Source: Bosea sp. 29B (lineage in GTDB: Bacteria > Pseudomonadota > Alphaproteobacteria > Rhizobiales > Beijerinckiaceae). Taken from it: a stretch of 64,000 nt of DNA. The position numbers were made by a program, and so were the translations under genes. This document shows positions 27,948-37,445 of the stretch, in pieces (the first letter of the stretch is position 1; each line of letters starts with the position of its first letter). Where the stretch lies: positions 3,209,937 to 3,273,936 of the forward strand of contig NZ_LR733817.1 in assembly GCF_902506165.1 (NCBI RefSeq), read 5' to 3'. Below the pieces are notes generated by a model. The model was not told the DNA's origin. It did no database searches and was given only the letters and a program-made list of their open reading frames with translations.

Positions 27948-28886
27948 TCAGGGCGAGATCAGCCAGATCGCGAGGGGAAAGGTGAGGGCTGCAGCTACGG
28001 TCGAGATCACGATCGCAGCCGCGATCGGGCGGCTGCCAGTGTCGAAGCGTTCGGAAATGACGAAGACATTGGCCGCTATCGGCAGTGCCGCATAGAGCAC
28101 GCCGGCCTGGACCCAGAACGGATCGAGCTTCAGCACCAGCGCCAGCACCACCCAGGTCAGCAGGGGATGCAGGACGAGCTTTCCGACGACCAGCGGCAGG
28201 ACGCCGCGCAGGGGCAGTCTGCCCTGGCGGCTCCACTGGAAGGCGGCGATCCCCAAGGCGAAGACGCCGACAGGGGCGGCCGAGGCACCGAGGAAGAGCA
28301 GGAACCGGTCGACCGGCTCCGGCAGCGCGACCCCGCTCAGCGACAGCGCAACGCCGGCCATGATCGAGAGCATGAACGGGTTGACGATCGTGCCGCGGAC
28401 AAGTCGTAGCGCGATCGCAAGCGGCGAGCCTCGGCCACGCCCGGCCTCGATCAGCCCGATCGAGAGCGGCACGATCAGGGCGGTGTCGCAGATCAGGCCG
28501 ATCGCGATCGGTGCCGCGGCACTGTCGCCGAGGAAGGCGAGCATCAGCGGAATGCCGAGAAAGGCGAAATTGCCGCCGACCAGCGCCTGGCCTCGCGACA
28601 CGGCGTTGGTGAAGGGCAGGCCGAGCAGGCGCCGCTGCAGCAGGATCGCGAGGGCGAGCACCGCGACCCCGATCAACGCCAGTGCCGCGAAGAAGACGCC
28701 GTTCCACAACTCCGCGATCGGTTGGCGCGACATCACCCGCAGCACCATTGCCGGCGTCGCCACCATGAAGGCGAAGGTGTTGAACACCCTGACCGTGTCG
28801 GCCGCGAACATGCCGCGCCAGGCGGTGAAGGCGCCGAGCGCGATCACGGCGAAGAATGGCGTACTGGTGGCGAGGAATTGCAGCAT
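27948..28886 (-). CDS. AEC-family transporter
   Basis: This 312-residue membrane protein has about ten hydrophobic segments in two halves and the AEC (auxin efflux carrier/malonate transporter) signature asparagines and prolines. Examples are FNTFAFMVATPAMVLRVMS in the first half, VGGNFAFLGIPLMLAF, and AANVFVISERFDTG near the C-terminus. Bacterial members move malonate, malate or similar organic acids. The substrate here is unknown. It is 21 bp upstream of the ene-reductase gene. Confidence 0.88.
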   Translation of the reverse strand: MLQFLATSTPFFAVIALGAFTAWRGMFAADTVRVFNTFAFMVATPAMVLRVMSRQPIAELWNGVFFAALALIGVAVLALAILLQRRLLGLPFTNAVSRGQALVGGNFAFLGIPLMLAFLGDSAAAPIAIGLICDTALIVPLSIGLIEAGRGRGSPLAIALRLVRGTIVNPFMLSIMAGVALSLSGVALPEPVDRFLLFLGASAAPVGVFALGIAAFQWSRQGRLPLRGVLPLVVGKLVLHPLLTWVVLALVLKLDPFWVQAGVLYAALPIAANVFVISERFDTGSRPIAAAIVISTVAAALTFPLAIWLISP

Positions 28887-28990
28887 GGACGGACCGGTCG
28901 CCCGTGCGACGGGCTTGTCTGGTCGCGCTAGCAGATTTCAGCAATGTGCGCGGCTGCCGCAGACGCATGGGGCCTGCGCTTGGGCAGCGC

Positions 28991-29992
28991 TTAATGCCGC
29001 TCCGCCTCCGCGGCGGCGGCCTTCGCGCCGCTCCCGCGCCGCGCCTTCAACACCGGCTCGACGACGAAATGCATGCCGACGAGGCAGAGCCCGCCGATGA
29101 CAAGTCCGAACAACGCGGAGGCGGCTGCCGTGGTCAGCCATTCGAGCGCGCCTGTGAGCGCCGGCCAGGCGCCTCCGACCGCGACGGCAACGGCATGGAT
29201 GGCATGCTCGATCCCGGCGAGCCCATAGCCTGCGAGGCCATGGATGATGATGCCGCCGCCGACCCAGAGCATCGCCGCCGTGCCGACCGCGCTCAGCAGC
29301 TTGAGGAAGGGCGGCATGCCGGCGACGAGGCCGCGCCCGAGGAGGCGGATTGGCAGGATGCCGCTGCGCGCCAGCGCGACGCCGGCATCGTCGGCCTTCA
29401 CGATCAGGGCGACGACGCCGTAGACCAGCACGGTCATGCCGAGCCCGACCACGGCCAGCACCAGCGCCTGCATCCAGAAGGAGGAGGCGGTGATGGTGGA
29501 AAGCGTGATCGCCATGATTTCGGCGGAGAGGATGAAATCGGTCTTGATCGCGCCGGCGATCTTCTGGTCCTCGAGTTCCCTGGAGTCGAGAATATCGGCG
29601 CCGCCCCCGCCGGCAGTCTCGTCGTGATGCGCATGCGGCACGACGAGCTCGTAGACCTTCTCGAAGCCCTCGAAGCAGAGATAGGCGCCGCCTGCCATCA
29701 GCAGCGGGGTGATCGCCCAGGGCGCGACGAGGCTGAGCACCAGCGCCGCCGGCAGCAGGAAGATGAGCTTGTTCTTCAGCGAGCCGAGCGCGATCTTCCA
29801 GATGATCGGCAATTCGCGCTCAGCCGCGAAGCCGACGGCATAGCGCGGGGTCACCGCTGCGTCGTCGATGACGATACCGGCTGCCTTGGCGCCGGCCTTG
29901 GTCGCCTGCGCCGCGGCATCGTCGAGCGCGGCCGCGGCGACCTTGGCCAGGGCGGCGACGTCGTCGAGAAGGGCGAACAGTCCCGAACTCAT
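28991..29992 (-). CDS. DUF808 (YedI-type) membrane protein
   Basis: From the ATG at 29992 this is a 333-residue protein. It opens with the DUF808 signature SSGLFALLDDVAALAKVAAAALDDAAAQ and continues with RELPIIWKIALGSLKNKL, a series of about six membrane helices and LEDQKIAGAIKTDFILSAEI. The family is annotated as inner-membrane proteins of unknown function. The open frame extends upstream to 30157 without conserved sequence, so the internal ATG is used. It is divergent from the SOS-controlled imuA gene. Confidence 0.9.
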   Translation of the reverse strand: MSSGLFALLDDVAALAKVAAAALDDAAAQATKAGAKAAGIVIDDAAVTPRYAVGFAAERELPIIWKIALGSLKNKLIFLLPAALVLSLVAPWAITPLLMAGGAYLCFEGFEKVYELVVPHAHHDETAGGGGADILDSRELEDQKIAGAIKTDFILSAEIMAITLSTITASSFWMQALVLAVVGLGMTVLVYGVVALIVKADDAGVALARSGILPIRLLGRGLVAGMPPFLKLLSAVGTAAMLWVGGGIIIHGLAGYGLAGIEHAIHAVAVAVGGAWPALTGALEWLTTAAASALFGLVIGGLCLVGMHFVVEPVLKARRGSGAKAAAAEAERH

Positions 29993-30140
29993 GGCGGTCT
30001 CCAGGCGAGGCCGCGGGCTTGCGGCGCGGGGCTGATAGGCGATCCGGTTTGCCGCGATATGACAGCAGCGAGCCGCCCGCAGGCAAGCGGAAGCGGATGT
30101 GGACTTGACTCCGGAGCGGTTTGGAGTCGCTTTATGCATG

Positions 30141-30155
30141 GAACAAAAAGTGAAC
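30141..30155. promoter_or_regulatory. SOS (LexA) box of the imuA-imuB-dnaE2 cassette
   Basis: Perfect GAAC-N7-GAAC repeat, 10 bp before the imuA start codon. TATACT (30157-30162) follows at once and could be the -10. That would put the transcription start inside the first imuA codons, so the exact promoter geometry is unclear. Control of this cassette by LexA is well established in alphaproteobacteria. Confidence 0.85.
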
Positions 30156-30165
30156 ATATACTCTG

Positions 30166-30984
30166 ATGGCAGACGCCTCCACCCGGTCCCTGACAGCCTT
30201 GCGGCAGAGCCTCGCTCTGGCGGGGCTGGCGCGCGAGCTTTCGCCGGTGGAGCGGGTCGCGTTCGGGACGCCCTCGCTGGATGAGCCGCTGGGGGGAGGG
30301 ATCGCGCGCGCTGCCTTGCATGAGGTCTACGCCGCGGCCGGAGCCGATCTCCCGGCTGCCACGGGCTTCGCCGCGGCCATGGCCCTGCGCGCAGCCGGAT
30401 CGCGGCCGGTGCTCTGGGTTCGGCAGGATTTCCTCGATGCCGAAGCCGGACGGCTGCACCCGCCGGGCCTGGCCGAGCTCGGGCTCGATCCCGCGCAGAT
30501 CCTGCTGGTCAGGGTCAGGGACGGTGAGGGGGCGCTGCGGGCAGGGGCGGAAGCGGCGCGCTGTGCCGCGCTCGGGGCGACGCTGATCGAGCCCTGGGGC
30601 GCACCGCGCCAGTTCGACCTGACCGCCAGCCGACGCCTCGCTTTGGCGGCGGAGACCTCCGGCGTCCTGACCCTGCTGTTGCGGGTGGCAGCAGAGCCGG
30701 AGCCCAGCGCCGCCAGCACGCGCTGGCAGGTGCGCGCCTTGCCGTCGCGGGCGCGGGAGGCGGAGGCGCCGGGCGACCCCGCCTTTGGATTACGGCTGCT
30801 GCGCCATCGCGGCGGCCTGGGTGAGCGTGAGTGGCGTGTGGAGTGGAACCGTGACGAACGATGTTTCCAGGACAGGATCGGGAGAGAGGGAGGCAGAAGG
30901 GATGCAGCGCCGCTATCTCGCCCTCTGGTTTCCCTATCTGGCGAGCGAGCGCCTGCGCCGGCGGAACTCCGCCGGGCCGGCTGA
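30166..30984 (+). CDS. imuA: Mutasome accessory protein ImuA
   Basis: This 272-residue RecA-like protein is of the ImuA (SulA-related) family. Conserved blocks include LTALRQSLA near the start, VAFGTPSLDEPLGGGIARAALHEVYA, PVLWVRQ and a C-terminal REWRVEWN. ImuA acts with ImuB and DnaE2 in damage-induced mutagenesis. It lacks a good Walker A motif, as is usual for the family. Its end overlaps imuB by 83 bp. The SOS box just upstream makes it the first gene of the cassette. Confidence 0.9.
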   Translation: MADASTRSLTALRQSLALAGLARELSPVERVAFGTPSLDEPLGGGIARAALHEVYAAAGADLPAATGFAAAMALRAAGSRPVLWVRQDFLDAEAGRLHPPGLAELGLDPAQILLVRVRDGEGALRAGAEAARCAALGATLIEPWGAPRQFDLTASRRLALAAETSGVLTLLLRVAAEPEPSAASTRWQVRALPSRAREAEAPGDPAFGLRLLRHRGGLGEREWRVEWNRDERCFQDRIGREGGRRDAAPLSRPLVSLSGERAPAPAELRRAG

Positions 30985-32437
30985 GCGCCCGTTCGTCCTG
31001 GTCGAGAAGGATCGCGGCGCGCTGCGCCTCGCCGATTGCGACAGGCGCGCGGTCGCGCTCGGCCTGACCCGCGGCTTGACCCTGGCCGATGCCCGGGCCC
31101 GCATTCCGGAACTGACGGTGGTCGAGGCGGATCCGGCTGCCGACCAGCGCCTGATCGAATGGCTCGCCGCGCTCTGCGACCGCTTCACCCCGCTCGTCGC
31201 GCTCGATCCGCCGCATGGCCTCGTACTCGACATCACCGGCTGCGCCCATCTTTTCGGTGGCGAGTCGGCCCTGCGCCAACGTGTCGGCCGCAGCATGGAT
31301 TGGCTCGGCCTCACCGTCCTCGCCAGCATCGCCGGCACGCCCGAGGCGGCCCGCGCACTCTCCCGCTTCGGCCGCTGCGCCATCTCGCTTCCCGGCGAGG
31401 ATGAGCAACGGACGCTGTCTTTGCCAGTTGCTGCACTGGAAGCTTCGGCCGAGACGGTGATCGCCCTGTTGCGCGCCGGGCTGAAGACGCTGGGCGAGCT
31501 CGCCGGGCGGCCTTCGCACACGCTCGCCGCCCGCTTCGGCGAGGCCCTCGTCACGAAGCTGCGCCGCATCCTCGGCCATGAGGATGCCCGCATCACGCCC
31601 ATGCGGCCGCCGCCTGATTGCGTGGTCGAGCGGCATTTCCCCGATCCTTTGCAGGATACCGACGGGCTTGAGCAGATCGTCGCCCGCCTGCTTGGCGAGG
31701 TGGGGCGCCTGCTCGAGGCGCGTGGCGAGGGGGGACGCGCCTTCGAGATCAGTTTCTTCCGCAGCGATGGCGCAGTACGCCGGCTTTCGCTGGAGACCGG
31801 CCGGCCCTCGCGCGATGCCGCTGCGATCCTGCGGCTCTATCGCGAGCGCATCGACAGTCTGGCCGATCCGCTCGATCCCGGCTTCGGCTATGACGCGATC
31901 CGGCTCGCGGTGCTGGTCTGCGAGCCGCTCGGCACGCCGCAGGCGAGCCTCGACGGGCGCGCCGTCGAGGAGGAGGCGGTTGCCGATCTCGTCGACCGGC
32001 TGGTCGCCCGCTTCGGCCGCGAGCGCGTGCTCCGCTTCGTCGCGCAGGACAGCCATCAGCCCGAGCGCGAGGCCGCGCTTGTCCCGGCCGCTGCCAAGTC
32101 GGATGAGGCGCCACCCTGGCCCGTCGCCCAGCCTGATGAGCCGCCGGCCCGCCCGCTCCAGCTCTTCGAGCCGCCGCAGCCGGTCGAGACCCTGGCCGAG
32201 GTGCCGGATGGCCCGCCCTTGCGCTTCCGCTGGCGGCGCGTGCTGCACGAGATCGCCCGGGCCGAGGGGCCGGAGCGGATCGCGCCGGACTGGTGGCGCG
32301 ACGGTCCAGGCGAGCACACCCGCGACTATTACCGCGTCGAGGATGCGCAGGGGCGCCGCTTCTGGCTCTTCCGCGCCGGCCTCTATGGCCGCGAGACGAC
32401 CGCGCCGCGCTGGTATCTGCACGGGCTGTTCGCATGA
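30902..32437 (+). CDS. imuB: Y-family polymerase homologue ImuB
   Basis: This 511-residue protein has a Y-family polymerase fold (opening RRYLALWFPYLASERLRRR, palm segment LVLDITGCAHLFGG) and lacks the full set of catalytic acids, as known for ImuB. The C-terminal part has a likely beta-clamp motif, PLQLFEPPQ, and ends with a conserved DYYRVEDAQGRRFWLFRAGLYG block. ImuB is the scaffold that brings DnaE2 to the clamp. The ATG at 30902 has a GAGG/AAGGG ribosome-binding site and lies inside imuA. The dnaE2 start overlaps its stop by 4 bp. Confidence 0.93.
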   Translation: MQRRYLALWFPYLASERLRRRNSAGPAERPFVLVEKDRGALRLADCDRRAVALGLTRGLTLADARARIPELTVVEADPAADQRLIEWLAALCDRFTPLVALDPPHGLVLDITGCAHLFGGESALRQRVGRSMDWLGLTVLASIAGTPEAARALSRFGRCAISLPGEDEQRTLSLPVAALEASAETVIALLRAGLKTLGELAGRPSHTLAARFGEALVTKLRRILGHEDARITPMRPPPDCVVERHFPDPLQDTDGLEQIVARLLGEVGRLLEARGEGGRAFEISFFRSDGAVRRLSLETGRPSRDAAAILRLYRERIDSLADPLDPGFGYDAIRLAVLVCEPLGTPQASLDGRAVEEEAVADLVDRLVARFGRERVLRFVAQDSHQPEREAALVPAAAKSDEAPPWPVAQPDEPPARPLQLFEPPQPVETLAEVPDGPPLRFRWRRVLHEIARAEGPERIAPDWWRDGPGEHTRDYYRVEDAQGRRFWLFRAGLYGRETTAPRWYLHGLFA

Positions 32438-35400
32438 CCGCCTATGCCGAGCCCGTCGCCGCAACCAATTTCTCCTTCCTGCGCGGCGCCTCGCCCGGGT
32501 CGAACCTGGTGATGACCGCGCTGCTGCTCGGCCAGGCCGGCCTCGGCATCGCCGACCGCAACACCGTTGCCGGCGTGGTGCGGGCCTGGAGCGCGCTGCG
32601 CGACCTGCGCGAGGACGGCGTGCTGGCGCCCGAGAAAATCCGCGAAGGCGGCAGTCCCGGCGAATATATCTGGGTCGAGAACCCGGCCTTCGCCGATCTG
32701 CCCTTCACCTTGCCCCAGCTACAGGCGATGGCGAAGGCCTTCAAGCTCGCCACCGGCAGCCGCCTCGTCTTCGCCGATGGCACGCCCGACATCGTCGTCT
32801 ACCCCGCCAACCGCGCCGGCTGGGGCCGGCTCTGCCGCTTGCTCACCTCAGGCAATCTGCGCGGCGTTAAGGGCGAGTGCATCCTCAGCTTGGACGACCT
32901 CCTGAACGATGCCCGCGACCTCCTATTGATCGTCATGCCGGAGCGCCGACTCGACGGCCTCGCCGAGATCCTCGTCCGGCTCGATGCCGCCGCCCCCGGT
33001 GCGGTCTGGCTCTCCGCCAGCATGTCGCGCCGCGGCGACGATCGCCGCCGCCTTGCCCGGCTGAAGAGCATCGCGGCGGCGACCCTGACACCGCTGATCG
33101 CGACCAACGACGTACTCTATGACGCGCCCGAGCAGCGCGACCTGCAGGACCTGCTGACCTGCATCCGCGAGGGCACGACGATCGACAAGGCCGGTCGCCT
33201 GCTCGAAGCCAATGCCGAGCGCCATCTTAAGGCCCCACAGGAGATGACCAGGCTTTTCAAGGAAGCGCCGGAGGCGATCACAGAGACGCAGCATCTCTTC
33301 GGACGCATCGACTTCGATCTGGGTGAGCTCAGATACGAATATCCGGACGAGCCGGTCCCTCCCGGTTGGACGCCGCAAGGCTGGCTGGAGGAACTGGTGC
33401 GTCGGCGCCTGCCAATGCGCTATCCCGGCGGCATCCCGCAGAGGGTTCAAAAGCAGGTCGACGAAGAGCTCGTCCTGATCGGCAAGCTCGACTATGCCCG
33501 CTATTTCCTGACCATCCGCCAGATCGTCGAATTCGCCGAAAGTCAGGGCATCCTCTGCCAGGGGCGGGGCTCCGCCGCCAATTCGGCGGTTTGCTACGCG
33601 CTCGGCATTACCGCGGTCGATCCGGACGAACACACGCTGCTTTTTGCTCGCTTCATCTCGGAAGAGCGGCGCGAGCCGCCCGATATCGACGTTGATTTCG
33701 AGCATGAGCGGCGCGAGGAGGTGATCCAGTGGATTTATCAGAAATACGGCCGTCACCGCGCCGGCATCGCCGCGACCGTGATCCATTACCGGCCGCGCAG
33801 CGCCATGCGCGAGGCTGGCAAGGCGCTGGGGCTGACCGAGGACGTCACCGCCCGTCTCGCCTCGACGCAATGGGGCAGCTGGGGCTCCGACATCACCCGC
33901 AACCAGATCCGCCAGGCCGGGCTCGATCCCGATAATCCGGTGATCGCACAGGCCGTGCGGTTCGCCGTGCGCCTGCTCGGCTTCCCCCGCCATCTCTCCC
34001 AGCATGTCGGCGGCTTCGTGCTGATGCGCGGCCGCCTCGACGAGACCGTGCCGATCGGCAACGCCGCGATGGCGGATCGCACCTTCATCGAATGGGACCG
34101 CGACGATATCGACGCGCTGCGCCTGATGAAGGTCGACGTGCTGGCGCTCGGCATGCTCACCTGCATCCGCAAGGCTTTCGATTTGCTGCGCGAGCACGAG
34201 AGCAAGGATTATGGCCTCGCCGAGATCCCGCAAAAGAACGGCAAGACCTACGACATGCTCTGCGAGGGCAAGTCCATCGGCGTCTTCCAGGTCGAGAGCC
34301 GGGCGCAGATCAACATGCTGCCGCGGCTAAGGCCGAGGGAATTCTACGACCTCGTCATCCAGGTCGCGATCGTCCGCCCCGGCCCGATCCAGGGCAATAT
34401 GGTGCACCCCTATCTGAAGCGGCGGGCAGGGATCGAGGAGATCGACTATCCCTCACCTGCGCCGCCGCATGATCCGGACGAGCTTCGCCATGTTCTTGAC
34501 CGGACCCTAGGCGTGCCGCTCTTCCAGGAGCAGGCGATGACGCTCGCCATGGTCGCGGCCGAGTTCACTGATCCCGAGGCCAACGGCTTGCGCCGCGCCA
34601 TGGCGACCTTCCGCAATGTCGGCACCATCGGCCAATACGAGGCGATGATGGTCGAGCGCATGGTCGCGCGCGGCTATGAGCGCGACTTCGCCCAGCGCTG
34701 CTTCGAGCAGATCAAGGGTTTCGGCAGCTATGGCTTCCCCGAAAGCCATGCGGCCTCCTTCGCCAAGCTGGTCTATGTCTCCTCCTGGCTGAAATGCCAC
34801 CACCCGGCGATCTTCGCCGCGGCGCTGTTGAACTCGCAGCCCATGGGCTTCTACGCCCCGGCCCAGATCGTCCGGGAAGCACAGGAGAATGGCGGCGTCG
34901 AGCCGCGGCCGATCGACGTCAATTCCAGCGCCTGGGACAATCTGTTGGAGGCGGGAGGGCCGGGTTGGAAAAGCCGCTGGGCGCTGCGCCTCGGCCTGCG
35001 TCAGCTCGACGGCTTCAAGCAGGATTGGGCAGAGCGCCTCGTCGCCGCGCGTGCCGAGGGTTACCACGATGTCGAGGGGCTCGCCCGCCGCGCCTGCTTG
35101 CCGGCCCGCGCCATGCGCCTGCTCGCCGATGCCGACGCCTTCCGCTCGATAGGTTTGGATCGGCGCGAGGCGCTCTGGGCGGTGCGCCGCCTGCCGGATG
35201 ACGAGGCGCTGCCGCTGTTCGAGGCGGCGCAGGCGCGCGAGCTCGGCGCCGAGCAGGCCACTGCACTGCCTGCTATGCCGCTCGCCGAACACGTCGTCGC
35301 CGATTACCAGACGGCGCGGCTCTCGCTGAAGGGCCATCCGATGGGCCTGCTGCGACCCCGCTTCGTCCGTGAGCGCATCGCGAGTTGCGAGCAGATGTCA

Positions 35401-35793
35401 GCGATGCGCGACGGGACCTGGACCAGCGTCGCCGGCGTCGTGCTGGTGCGCCAGCGCCCCGGCAAGGGCAATGCCATCTTCATCACGCTGGAGGACGAGA
35501 CAGGCATCACCAATGTCGTGCTCTGGGCCCGCGATTTCGAGCGCTTTCGCCGCGAGGTCATGGCGGCTCGGCTGCTCCTGGTCGAGGGCAGGGTACAGAA
35601 GAGCCCGGAAAATGTGATCCACCTGATGGCGAAACGCGTCGTCGACCGCTCAGCCGATTTGCTCAGCCTATCTGACACGCACCGGGCCGAGATCGTGCTC
35701 ACCCGTGCCGACGAGTTCCAGCACCCGCAGATTCCGCGGGCGCGCCATCCCCGCAATGTCCGGATCCTGCCGAAATCCCGCGATTTCCATTGA
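32434..35793 (+). CDS. dnaE2: Error-prone DNA polymerase DnaE2
   Basis: A 1119-residue C-family polymerase of the ImuC/DnaE2 type. The N-terminal PHP domain starts YAEPVAATNFSFLRGASP. The palm catalytic acids are in PDIDVDFEHERREEV (Asp417, Asp419, Asp421). A helix-hairpin-helix/tau region follows, and an OB-fold lies near residues 985-1050 (WTSVAGVVLVRQRPGKGNAIFITLEDETG). It copies damaged DNA with low fidelity during the SOS response and depends on ImuA and ImuB. The ATG at 32434 overlaps the imuB stop. Confidence 0.96.
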   Translation: MTAYAEPVAATNFSFLRGASPGSNLVMTALLLGQAGLGIADRNTVAGVVRAWSALRDLREDGVLAPEKIREGGSPGEYIWVENPAFADLPFTLPQLQAMAKAFKLATGSRLVFADGTPDIVVYPANRAGWGRLCRLLTSGNLRGVKGECILSLDDLLNDARDLLLIVMPERRLDGLAEILVRLDAAAPGAVWLSASMSRRGDDRRRLARLKSIAAATLTPLIATNDVLYDAPEQRDLQDLLTCIREGTTIDKAGRLLEANAERHLKAPQEMTRLFKEAPEAITETQHLFGRIDFDLGELRYEYPDEPVPPGWTPQGWLEELVRRRLPMRYPGGIPQRVQKQVDEELVLIGKLDYARYFLTIRQIVEFAESQGILCQGRGSAANSAVCYALGITAVDPDEHTLLFARFISEERREPPDIDVDFEHERREEVIQWIYQKYGRHRAGIAATVIHYRPRSAMREAGKALGLTEDVTARLASTQWGSWGSDITRNQIRQAGLDPDNPVIAQAVRFAVRLLGFPRHLSQHVGGFVLMRGRLDETVPIGNAAMADRTFIEWDRDDIDALRLMKVDVLALGMLTCIRKAFDLLREHESKDYGLAEIPQKNGKTYDMLCEGKSIGVFQVESRAQINMLPRLRPREFYDLVIQVAIVRPGPIQGNMVHPYLKRRAGIEEIDYPSPAPPHDPDELRHVLDRTLGVPLFQEQAMTLAMVAAEFTDPEANGLRRAMATFRNVGTIGQYEAMMVERMVARGYERDFAQRCFEQIKGFGSYGFPESHAASFAKLVYVSSWLKCHHPAIFAAALLNSQPMGFYAPAQIVREAQENGGVEPRPIDVNSSAWDNLLEAGGPGWKSRWALRLGLRQLDGFKQDWAERLVAARAEGYHDVEGLARRACLPARAMRLLADADAFRSIGLDRREALWAVRRLPDDEALPLFEAAQARELGAEQATALPAMPLAEHVVADYQTARLSLKGHPMGLLRPRFVRERIASCEQMSAMRDGTWTSVAGVVLVRQRPGKGNAIFITLEDETGITNVVLWARDFERFRREVMAARLLLVEGRVQKSPENVIHLMAKRVVDRSADLLSLSDTHRAEIVLTRADEFQHPQIPRARHPRNVRILPKSRDFH

Positions 35794-35880
35794 GGCTGCC
35801 TGGCCATTCAATCCAGGTCCTGGCGTGACTAGATTGTCGGTCTCGCTTTCAGTGCGACCGCAGGCTCAAGGAGACAGCCC

Positions 35881-36294
35881 ATGGACATCATCCGCGCCGG
35901 AACCCGGCCATCGGCGAAAGGGCCGGGCGACTGGTTCAGCGGCACCGTCCGCATCGATCCGCTGTTCAATCCGCATGCACCCGAGCGCGTGCAGGGCGCC
36001 AGCGTCACCTTCGAGCCCGGCGCGCGAACGGCCTGGCACACCCATCCGCTCGGCCAGACGCTGGTCGTCACCGCCGGCTTCGGCCGCGTGCAGCGCTGGG
36101 GCGGGCCGGTCGAGGAGATCAGGCCGGGGGACGTGGTCTGGTTTCCGCCGGGCGAGAAGCATTGGCACGGCGCCGGGCCGGAGACGGCGATGACCCATAT
36201 CGCCGTGCAGGAGGCCCTGGACGGCAAGGTCGTCGACTGGCTCGATAAGGTCTCGGACGCTGAATATGACGGCCGCGGGCCGGCGGTGATGTGA
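35881..36294 (+). CDS. Cupin-domain protein
   Basis: This 137-residue single-domain cupin has motif 1 [17 protein letters not shown] (two metal-type histidines, Gln in place of the usual Glu) and motif 2 [17 protein letters not shown]. It resembles small cupins annotated near carboxymuconolactone decarboxylases, but no pathway partner is adjacent. It probably binds a divalent metal. The function is not known. It follows dnaE2 after 87 bp and converges with minE across a terminator. Confidence 0.85.
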   Translation: MDIIRAGTRPSAKGPGDWFSGTVRIDPLFNPHAPERVQGASVTFEPGARTAWHTHPLGQTLVVTAGFGRVQRWGGPVEEIRPGDVVWFPPGEKHWHGAGPETAMTHIAVQEALDGKVVDWLDKVSDAEYDGRGPAVM

Positions 36295-36324
36295 GGCCGG
36301 CAAGGGCCTTGAATATGAAAGGAA

Positions 36325-36346
36325 AAGGCGGCCCTCAGGCCGCCTT
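36325..36346. terminator. Bidirectional hairpin between cupin and minE
   Basis: Perfect 9-bp stem AAGGCGGCC/GGCCGCCTT with loop CTCA. It lies over the last codons of minE, whose stop (36335-36337) is in the loop. A-rich and T-rich flanks (GGAAAAGG and CCTTCTT) support termination on both strands. Confidence 0.65.
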
Positions 36347-36598
36347 CTTGCCCGCGTCGAACGGGATCTCGATGTCGACGGCCAGCGTCGAGACCTGGGC
36401 GCCCCGCTCCATCCGGACGCTGACCTTGTCGTTGTCGAGCTGCACATGCTTGGCGATCACCTGCAGGATCTCGTCGCGCAGCTTGGTCACGAGGTCGGCG
36501 CCGTCGGCCGAGAGACGCTCATGGGCCAGCAGGACCTGAAGGCGCTCGCGCGCGGCCGGGGCCGACTGGGTGCGGAAGAAGAGACGACGCAGGTTCAT
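36335..36598 (-). CDS. minE: Cell division topological specificity factor MinE
   Basis: This 87-residue protein starts [27 protein letters not shown], covering the membrane-targeting and MinD-binding region (anti-MinCD domain, about 1-33). The C-terminal topological specificity domain follows (about 35-87; [13 protein letters not shown], then [22 protein letters not shown]). MinE stimulates MinD ATPase and drives pole-to-pole oscillation. Its start overlaps the minD stop by 4 bp. Confidence 0.95.
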   Translation of the reverse strand: MNLRRLFFRTQSAPAARERLQVLLAHERLSADGADLVTKLRDEILQVIAKHVQLDNDKVSVRMERGAQVSTLAVDIEIPFDAGKKAA

Positions 36599-37410
36599 GC
36601 CGCTTTCCTTCCGAAGATCTTTCCGAAGAAGCCGCGCTTCTCGCCGGGAATGGTGACGGGGAAGCTCTCGCCCTTGAGCCGGCGCACCGCGTCGAAATAG
36701 GCCAGCGCCGGGGCGCTGCGCTCATCGGCCAGCGTGACGGGCGAGCCGATATTGGAGGCGCGCAGCACGTCCATGCTCTCGGGGATGATGCCGAGCAGCG
36801 GGATCGACAGGATCTCCAGGACGTCGTCGACCTTCAGCATGTCGCCGCGCTCGGCCCGCGCCGGGTCATAGCGGGTGAGCAGCAGGTGCTTCTCCATGCG
36901 CTCGCCATTCTCGGCCTTCACCGTCTTCGAATCGAGCAGGCCGATGATCCGGTCGGAATCGCGCACCGAAGAGACTTCCGGATTGGTCACCACGATCGCG
37001 ATATCGGCGTGGCGCATGGCGAGGGTGGCGCCGCGCTCGATGCCGGCCGGGCTGTCGCAGATCACCCAGTCGAAATGCGTCCTGAGTGCGCCGATGACCT
37101 TTTCGACGCCCTCGGTGGTGAGGTTGTCCTTGTCGCGCGTCTGCGAGGCCGGCAGCAGATAGAGCGTCTCGACCCGTTTGTCGCGGATCAGCGCCTGCGT
37201 CAGCTTGGCTTCGCCCTGGATCACGTTGACGAGGTCGTAGACCACCCGCCGCTCGGCACCCATGATCAGGTCGAGATTGCGCAGGCCGACATCGAAGTCG
37301 ACGACCACGACCTTGTCGCCGCTCTGCGCCAAAGCTGCGCCCAGGGCGGCGGACGAGGTTGTCTTGCCGACGCCGCCCTTGCCCGATGTGACCACGATGA
37401 CCTTGCCCAT
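36595..37410 (-). CDS. minD: Septum site-determining ATPase MinD
   Basis: This 271-residue ParA/MinD ATPase has a deviant Walker [10 protein letters not shown] (residues 11-19, signature Lys11) after VIVVTSG, and switch motifs [12 protein letters not shown] and ICDSPAGIE. The C-terminal amphipathic membrane-targeting helix is in [12 protein letters not shown]. It recruits MinC to the membrane and blocks polar division. It is between minC (35-bp gap) and minE (overlap). Confidence 0.97.
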   Translation of the reverse strand: MGKVIVVTSGKGGVGKTTSSAALGAALAQSGDKVVVVDFDVGLRNLDLIMGAERRVVYDLVNVIQGEAKLTQALIRDKRVETLYLLPASQTRDKDNLTTEGVEKVIGALRTHFDWVICDSPAGIERGATLAMRHADIAIVVTNPEVSSVRDSDRIIGLLDSKTVKAENGERMEKHLLLTRYDPARAERGDMLKVDDVLEILSIPLLGIIPESMDVLRASNIGSPVTLADERSAPALAYFDAVRRLKGESFPVTIPGEKRGFFGKIFGRKAA

Positions 37411-37445
37411 TGACCTCTCCTAGTTCCGGTGGACGTGCTGTCGTT

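Noticed and set aside
30515..32464. Open frame of 649 codons on the minus strand opposite imuA/imuB
   Set aside because: Arg/Ala/Glu-rich low-complexity product, no domain motifs, and it is antisense to well-identified genes. High GC makes such long shadows common here.
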